Shown piece after piece: positions 60,345-64,000 of a stretch of 64,000 nucleotides of DNA. Source of the DNA: Chloroflexota bacterium (lineage in GTDB: Bacteria > Chloroflexota > Anaerolineae > Aggregatilineales > Phototrophicaceae); NCBI GenBank assembly GCA_011523545.1, contig WTGN01000045.1, forward strand, positions 41,367 to 105,366, given 5' to 3'. The notes beneath the pieces are model-generated. The model was not told the origin of the DNA. It saw only the letters and a program-made list of their open reading frames with translations, and did no database searches. A program made the translations under genes and the position numbers. The stretch's first letter is position 1. Each line of letters opens with the position of its first letter.

Positions 60345-62300
60345 ATGACTAGCGAATTTGTCACAGGTAAGGCGCCCGTGCCGCTCAAGCAGGTGAAGAT
60401 CACGAGCGGTTTCTGGGGCGAGCGCCAGCGCGTAAACCGCGAGGTGACCATCCCGGCCATCTATCAAAAGTTGGAAGAGACAGGGCGCGTGGCTTCCTGG
60501 GCGATGGAGGGCCCGGCGGATCCTCCGCCGTCACACGAGCGGATAGGCGTGCGCGTGTTTTGGGATTCGGATTCGGGCAAGTGGCTGGAAGCGGCCGCCT
60601 ACAGCCTCGCCGCACATCCCGACGAAGAACTCGAAGCGACCGCCGATGCGCTGATTGACGCCATTGCCAGCGCCCAGTTTGATGATGGCTACCTCAATAC
60701 CTATTTTCCGGTGCATTTCCCCGAAGGGCAGTGGGCCAACCTGCGCGACAATCACGAGATGTACAATGCCGGACATCTGATGGAAGCGGCCGTGGCCTAT
60801 CATCAGGCCACCGGAAAACGCAAGCTGCTTGATGTGCTCGCGCGTTTTTCCGATCATATCGCCGCGACATTCGGGACGGAAGACGGCAAACGGCGCGGTT
60901 ATCCGGGCCACCCCGAGATCGAGCTGGCGCTGGTCAAGATGTACCGTGAGACCGGCGAGCAACGATTCCTGGATTTGGCGTCATACCTGGTAGACGAGCG
61001 CGGACAAGCGCCGCATTATTACGATCAAGAGGCGTATGATCGCGGCGAAGGCCCGGAGAGTTACTGGGCGCGGACTTACCGTTATTGTCAGGCGCATTTG
61101 CCCCTGCGGAAGCACACCGAGGCCAACGGCCACTCAGTGCGCGCGTGTTATCTTTACGCCGGCATCGCCGATATCGCATTGGAAACCGGCGACGAAAGCC
61201 TGCTGAAATTGTCGCGCCTGCTCTGGGACGACCTGACGCACCATCAGATGTATGTGCATGGCGGGGTGGGGCCATCGCATCATAACGAGGGCTTCACTTT
61301 CGCCTACGATATGCCGACCGAGACCGCCTACTGCGAGACCTGCGCCGCCATCGCATTGGCTTTTTGGGCGCATCGCATGTTCCACCTCGATCCCGACAGC
61401 CGCTACATTGATGTCATGGAGCTGGCCATATACAACTCGTCGCTTAGCGGGCTTTCCCATTCCGGCGACGAATTCTTTTACGCCAATCCGCTGGCGGCTT
61501 ATCCCGGCGTCAACCCGCAGGGCCGCTGGCACGATGAGATGGAAAACGGGCATCATCGGCGCACGCCCTGGTTTCACTGCCCTTGCTGCCCGCCGAACAT
61601 TTCGCGTTTAATCGCGAGCATAGGCGAATACGCTTACTCGCAGGCGGGCGATCGCGTCTATGTGCAGATGTATCACGACAACTCGGTGACGCTGGATCTT
61701 GGTGGCGGAGAGATTCAGCTTGTGAATGAGACGCAATATCCCTGGGATGGCGCAGTGCGCATCACTGTAAATTCGGCGCAATCGGTAGCCTTTGAGCTGG
61801 CGCTGCGCATTCCCGACTGGTGCTACGATTGTGAGCTGTCTATCAACGGCGTGGCGCAGACGGCGGCGACAGAGCGCGGCTACGTCATCCTGTCGCGCGA
61901 TTGGTCCGATGGCGACACGGTGGAGCTGACGCTGGCGATGCCGGTCGAGCGCGTCATGCCGCATCCGAGCATCCGGCAGACTGCCGGTCAGATCGCGCTG
62001 CAGCGCGGACCCCTGGTGTACTGTCTCGAAGAAATCGACAACGGTTCGCGCCTGGCGAATGTTTGCATCCCGGCGAGTTCCGACCTGGACGTTAGTTTTG
62101 ACGACGAAATGTTGGGTGGCATCTCGGTGATTACGGGAAGCGCGCTTAGGATCGAACCGGCGGATGAGAGCCCAGTTCTCTATCGTCATCACAGCCAAAC
62201 GGGCTACAATGAGGCGGCCTTCACCTTCAAGGCGATTCCCTATTATCTTTGGGCAAATCGTGAGCCGGGCGAGATGCGCGTTTGGATTCGCTCAAGCTAG
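60345..62300 (+). CDS. Beta-L-arabinofuranosidase-like glycoside hydrolase (GH127/DUF1680)
   Basis: A 651-residue protein of the GH127 (formerly DUF1680) family. Known members release terminal beta-L-arabinofuranose from plant glycans with a zinc-bound Cys nucleophile. The motif HCPCCPPNISRLIASIGEYA holds the Cys cluster expected at the active site, and the (alpha/alpha)6 barrel segments NAGHLMEAAVAYHQATGK and ETCAAIALAFWAHRM are clear. No signal peptide, so the sugar would be imported first. GGAG precedes the ATG. Neighbouring sugar-binding proteins support a plant-polysaccharide diet. Confidence 0.92.
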   Translation: MTSEFVTGKAPVPLKQVKITSGFWGERQRVNREVTIPAIYQKLEETGRVASWAMEGPADPPPSHERIGVRVFWDSDSGKWLEAAAYSLAAHPDEELEATADALIDAIASAQFDDGYLNTYFPVHFPEGQWANLRDNHEMYNAGHLMEAAVAYHQATGKRKLLDVLARFSDHIAATFGTEDGKRRGYPGHPEIELALVKMYRETGEQRFLDLASYLVDERGQAPHYYDQEAYDRGEGPESYWARTYRYCQAHLPLRKHTEANGHSVRACYLYAGIADIALETGDESLLKLSRLLWDDLTHHQMYVHGGVGPSHHNEGFTFAYDMPTETAYCETCAAIALAFWAHRMFHLDPDSRYIDVMELAIYNSSLSGLSHSGDEFFYANPLAAYPGVNPQGRWHDEMENGHHRRTPWFHCPCCPPNISRLIASIGEYAYSQAGDRVYVQMYHDNSVTLDLGGGEIQLVNETQYPWDGAVRITVNSAQSVAFELALRIPDWCYDCELSINGVAQTAATERGYVILSRDWSDGDTVELTLAMPVERVMPHPSIRQTAGQIALQRGPLVYCLEEIDNGSRLANVCIPASSDLDVSFDDEMLGGISVITGSALRIEPADESPVLYRHHSQTGYNEAAFTFKAIPYYLWANREPGEMRVWIRSS

Positions 62301-62373
62301 ATTGGTGTAGCCTGGGTCTGGCAGCCCGGATGGAAACGCAATTGTTGGCACGTGTTCATAAAGGAGCAGAGTC

Positions 62374-63750
62374 ATGAGCATCTCACGTAGAGAATTCTTG
62401 AAGTTGACCGGCGGGTCGGCTACGGCGGCGGCGATGCTGGCGCAGCTTGGCTATCTGCCGCCGGCGCTGGCCCAGGATGTGACCAATATCACTTTCGGCG
62501 GTTGGGGCGGCGTCGCCGAAGACGAAGGTGTTCTGGCTGCCATTGAAGTCTTTGAAGCCGAGAACACCGATCTCACAGTCGAGTGGCAGCATACGCCATC
62601 GGCCAGCGACTACTCGCGCGTTACCTTGACCAATATCGCGGCGGGCACTGCGCCGGACACCTCCTTCATTCGCTCCGACGACTACGAAACTTTTGCCACC
62701 AGCGGCGTCCTCATGGACATTACCGACCTCGTAAAGAATGACCCGCTCCTCGGCGCGCCTAACTATTTTATCGAGCCGCAAGAATCGACGCGCTGCGAGG
62801 TCAACGGTCGCTGGTACGGCATCGGCTCCACCTGGGTTGCCCATCACATCTATTACAACGCCGAAATATTCGATGAAGCAGGCATCGCGCCGCCCGGCTT
62901 CCAGGATGACGAAATCTGGGAATGGGATGACTTCCTCGCCATTTGCAACCAGCTCACCAAGGACAGCGGCGGCCGCCATCCCGATGACGCCGGCTTCGAC
63001 CGCGAGGATATTGTCCAATGGGCGGTGGATTGGTCGACATCGTGGTGGATGCCGCTAGCGGCCGCCGTGCACGCCAATGGCGGCGAGTTCATAGGTGAGG
63101 ACGGTCTCTGCGCACTAGATTCGCCCGAAGCGCTGGAAGCGATGCAGCGCGTCGCCGATCTGGTGCACATTCACCATGTCGCCCCACGCACCGCCTCTAT
63201 CGAGAGCCTCGGCATGAACAACACCCAGATGATCAATTCTGGCCGTTTGGCTATGGGCGTCGATGGCTCTTGGGCGCTATCGTGGATGAATCCGTCCCTG
63301 CTTGATGTGGCGATGGGCACGGGCGCGCTGCCGAAAATGGCGAAGCCCGCCAGCGTCATGCAAGCGCATTTCCACTCCGTGCTCGCTTCCACCGAGCATC
63401 CGGAACAAGCTTGGCGCTGGGTGCGCTTCCTGGCGACGCCTTTCTATCAAGAGCACTTCGCCAAGATCGGCTTGTGGATCCCCAACCAGAGCGCCATGCT
63501 CACGGAAGAGGGCTTGAAGGGCTGGGTTACCGAGGGCATCCATCCGACCAACTATTCGCAGTTCGCCACCGATTATCTGCCCAGGCATGGCGTCGCCGCA
63601 CATCTGCCGCCGGGTTGGATTGAAGCGCGCAACGATTACATCACACCGGCTTTCGAAGCGCTTACCAATGGTGAACAAGCGGAAGCTGTCTTCCCCGATG
63701 CCGTGCGACAAGCTAACGAAGTCTTGATGCTTGCGCGCGAGGGCATGTAG
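62374..63750 (+). CDS. Tat-exported sugar ABC transporter substrate-binding protein
   Basis: A 458-residue extracellular solute-binding protein. The signal MSISRREFLKLTGGSATAAA contains the twin-arginine motif S-R-R-E-F-L-K, and cleavage is likely after ALA-QD, so export is by Tat in folded form. The mature part has family-1 binding-protein features such as ALDSPEALEAMQRVADLVH and GRLAMGVDGSWALSWM. AAAGGAG precedes the ATG. A second, near-identical start follows 105 bases after the stop. Confidence 0.93.
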   Translation: MSISRREFLKLTGGSATAAAMLAQLGYLPPALAQDVTNITFGGWGGVAEDEGVLAAIEVFEAENTDLTVEWQHTPSASDYSRVTLTNIAAGTAPDTSFIRSDDYETFATSGVLMDITDLVKNDPLLGAPNYFIEPQESTRCEVNGRWYGIGSTWVAHHIYYNAEIFDEAGIAPPGFQDDEIWEWDDFLAICNQLTKDSGGRHPDDAGFDREDIVQWAVDWSTSWWMPLAAAVHANGGEFIGEDGLCALDSPEALEAMQRVADLVHIHHVAPRTASIESLGMNNTQMINSGRLAMGVDGSWALSWMNPSLLDVAMGTGALPKMAKPASVMQAHFHSVLASTEHPEQAWRWVRFLATPFYQEHFAKIGLWIPNQSAMLTEEGLKGWVTEGIHPTNYSQFATDYLPRHGVAAHLPPGWIEARNDYITPAFEALTNGEQAEAVFPDAVRQANEVLMLAREGM

Positions 63751-63854
63751 CGCTGTGCAAGTTCCTTGTTGAGATAGAGCGCCTAGGGCGACGCTGGAGC
63801 TCGTGGTCAAAGGCGAAACGTATTGCTGATCGTGAAAACAGAGGAGGAATCCAA

Positions 63855-64000
63855 ATGAGTATCTCACGTAGAGAGTTCTTGAAGTTGACCGGCGGGTCTG
63901 CGACTGCCGCGGCGGTGCTGGCGCAGCTTGGCTATCTGCCGCCGGCGCTGGCGCAGGATGTGACCAACATCACCTTCGGCGGTTGGGGCGGCGTCGCCGA
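63855..64000 (+). CDS. Second Tat-exported sugar-binding protein (3' truncated by window edge)
   Basis: Only the first 48 codons are inside the window, so the gene is missing from the ORF track. MSISRREFLKLTGGSATAAA and the following QDVTNITFGGWGGVA are almost identical to the preceding gene, with Met-to-Val as the visible change near residue 21. GAGGAGG precedes the ATG. This looks like a recent tandem duplication of the binding protein. Confidence 0.9.
   Translation, partial: MSISRREFLKLTGGSATAAAVLAQLGYLPPALAQDVTNITFGGWGGVA

Overview
The window looks like one contig of a GC-rich bacterium, most likely a Chloroflexota (Anaerolineae-like) genome. That placement is inference. It rests on membrane-anchored proteins with Thr-Ala-Thr-Pro linkers, a short-form glucan phosphorylase, sugar ABC transporters paired with GH127 and BNR-type enzymes, and dispersed GC-rich palindromes. 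No rRNA or single-copy marker tree was available, so phylum level is as far as I would go. Most genes share one GC-rich codon style. Two stretches break it: a DarG/DarT toxin-antitoxin pair (about 1.92-3.85 kb) and the central two thirds of polA (about 44.96-46.9 kb). Both are visibly AT-richer.

Layout: 0-1.9 kb, an OmpR-type response regulator (5' truncated) and its histidine kinase. 1.9-4.0 kb, the low-GC darG-darT operon with its own promoter and an inverted repeat between the -35 and -10. 4.0-7.9 kb, an Fe(III) ABC transporter (fbpA-fbpB-fbpC, minus strand). 8.3-10.9 kb, a three-gene E2-like / JAB-like / E1-like cassette, i.e. a bacterial ubiquitin-type conjugation system with no recognisable ubiquitin-like protein beside it. 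This is the most interesting system in the window. 10.9-13.4 kb, a hypothetical protein, an alpha/beta hydrolase and a tandem GNAT. 13.6-16.5 kb, a secreted protein, an MBL-fold hydrolase, a Mug-like glycosylase and dUTPase. 16.5-20.6 kb (minus strand), SDR, ssb, gatB and an aminotransferase. 20.8-25.3 kb, a DUF5996 protein, a small acidic protein, a Nudix/CoA hydrolase, a CNNM/CBS protein and an AlkA-like glycosylase. 25.3-32.8 kb, a PfkB kinase, an FGE-fold protein, GNAT, a cNMP-binding/PH membrane protein, TatA, DUF1992 and a LysM/lamin-tail protein.

33-40.3 kb is a glycogen module: glgA, glgC, an F420/LLM oxidoreductase, two stand-alone CBM48 mini-proteins and glgP. 40.6-53.8 kb is mostly housekeeping: miaB, an SH3 lipoprotein, a REC/roadblock protein with a transposase-like C-terminus, mosaic polA, argF, cdaA with its YbbR partner, der, lepB and a zinc-ribbon protein. 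It ends in tRNA-Glu(UUC) and a terminator-like hairpin. 54.1-64.0 kb is a carbohydrate-use region: a sugar ABC transporter (binding protein plus two permeases), a zinc-type dehydrogenase, a BNR-repeat sialidase-like protein, a GH127 beta-L-arabinofuranosidase-like enzyme, and two tandem Tat-exported sugar-binding proteins. The second of these runs off the window.

All calls come from reading the sequence and the supplied translations. No database search, alignment or GC computation was run.
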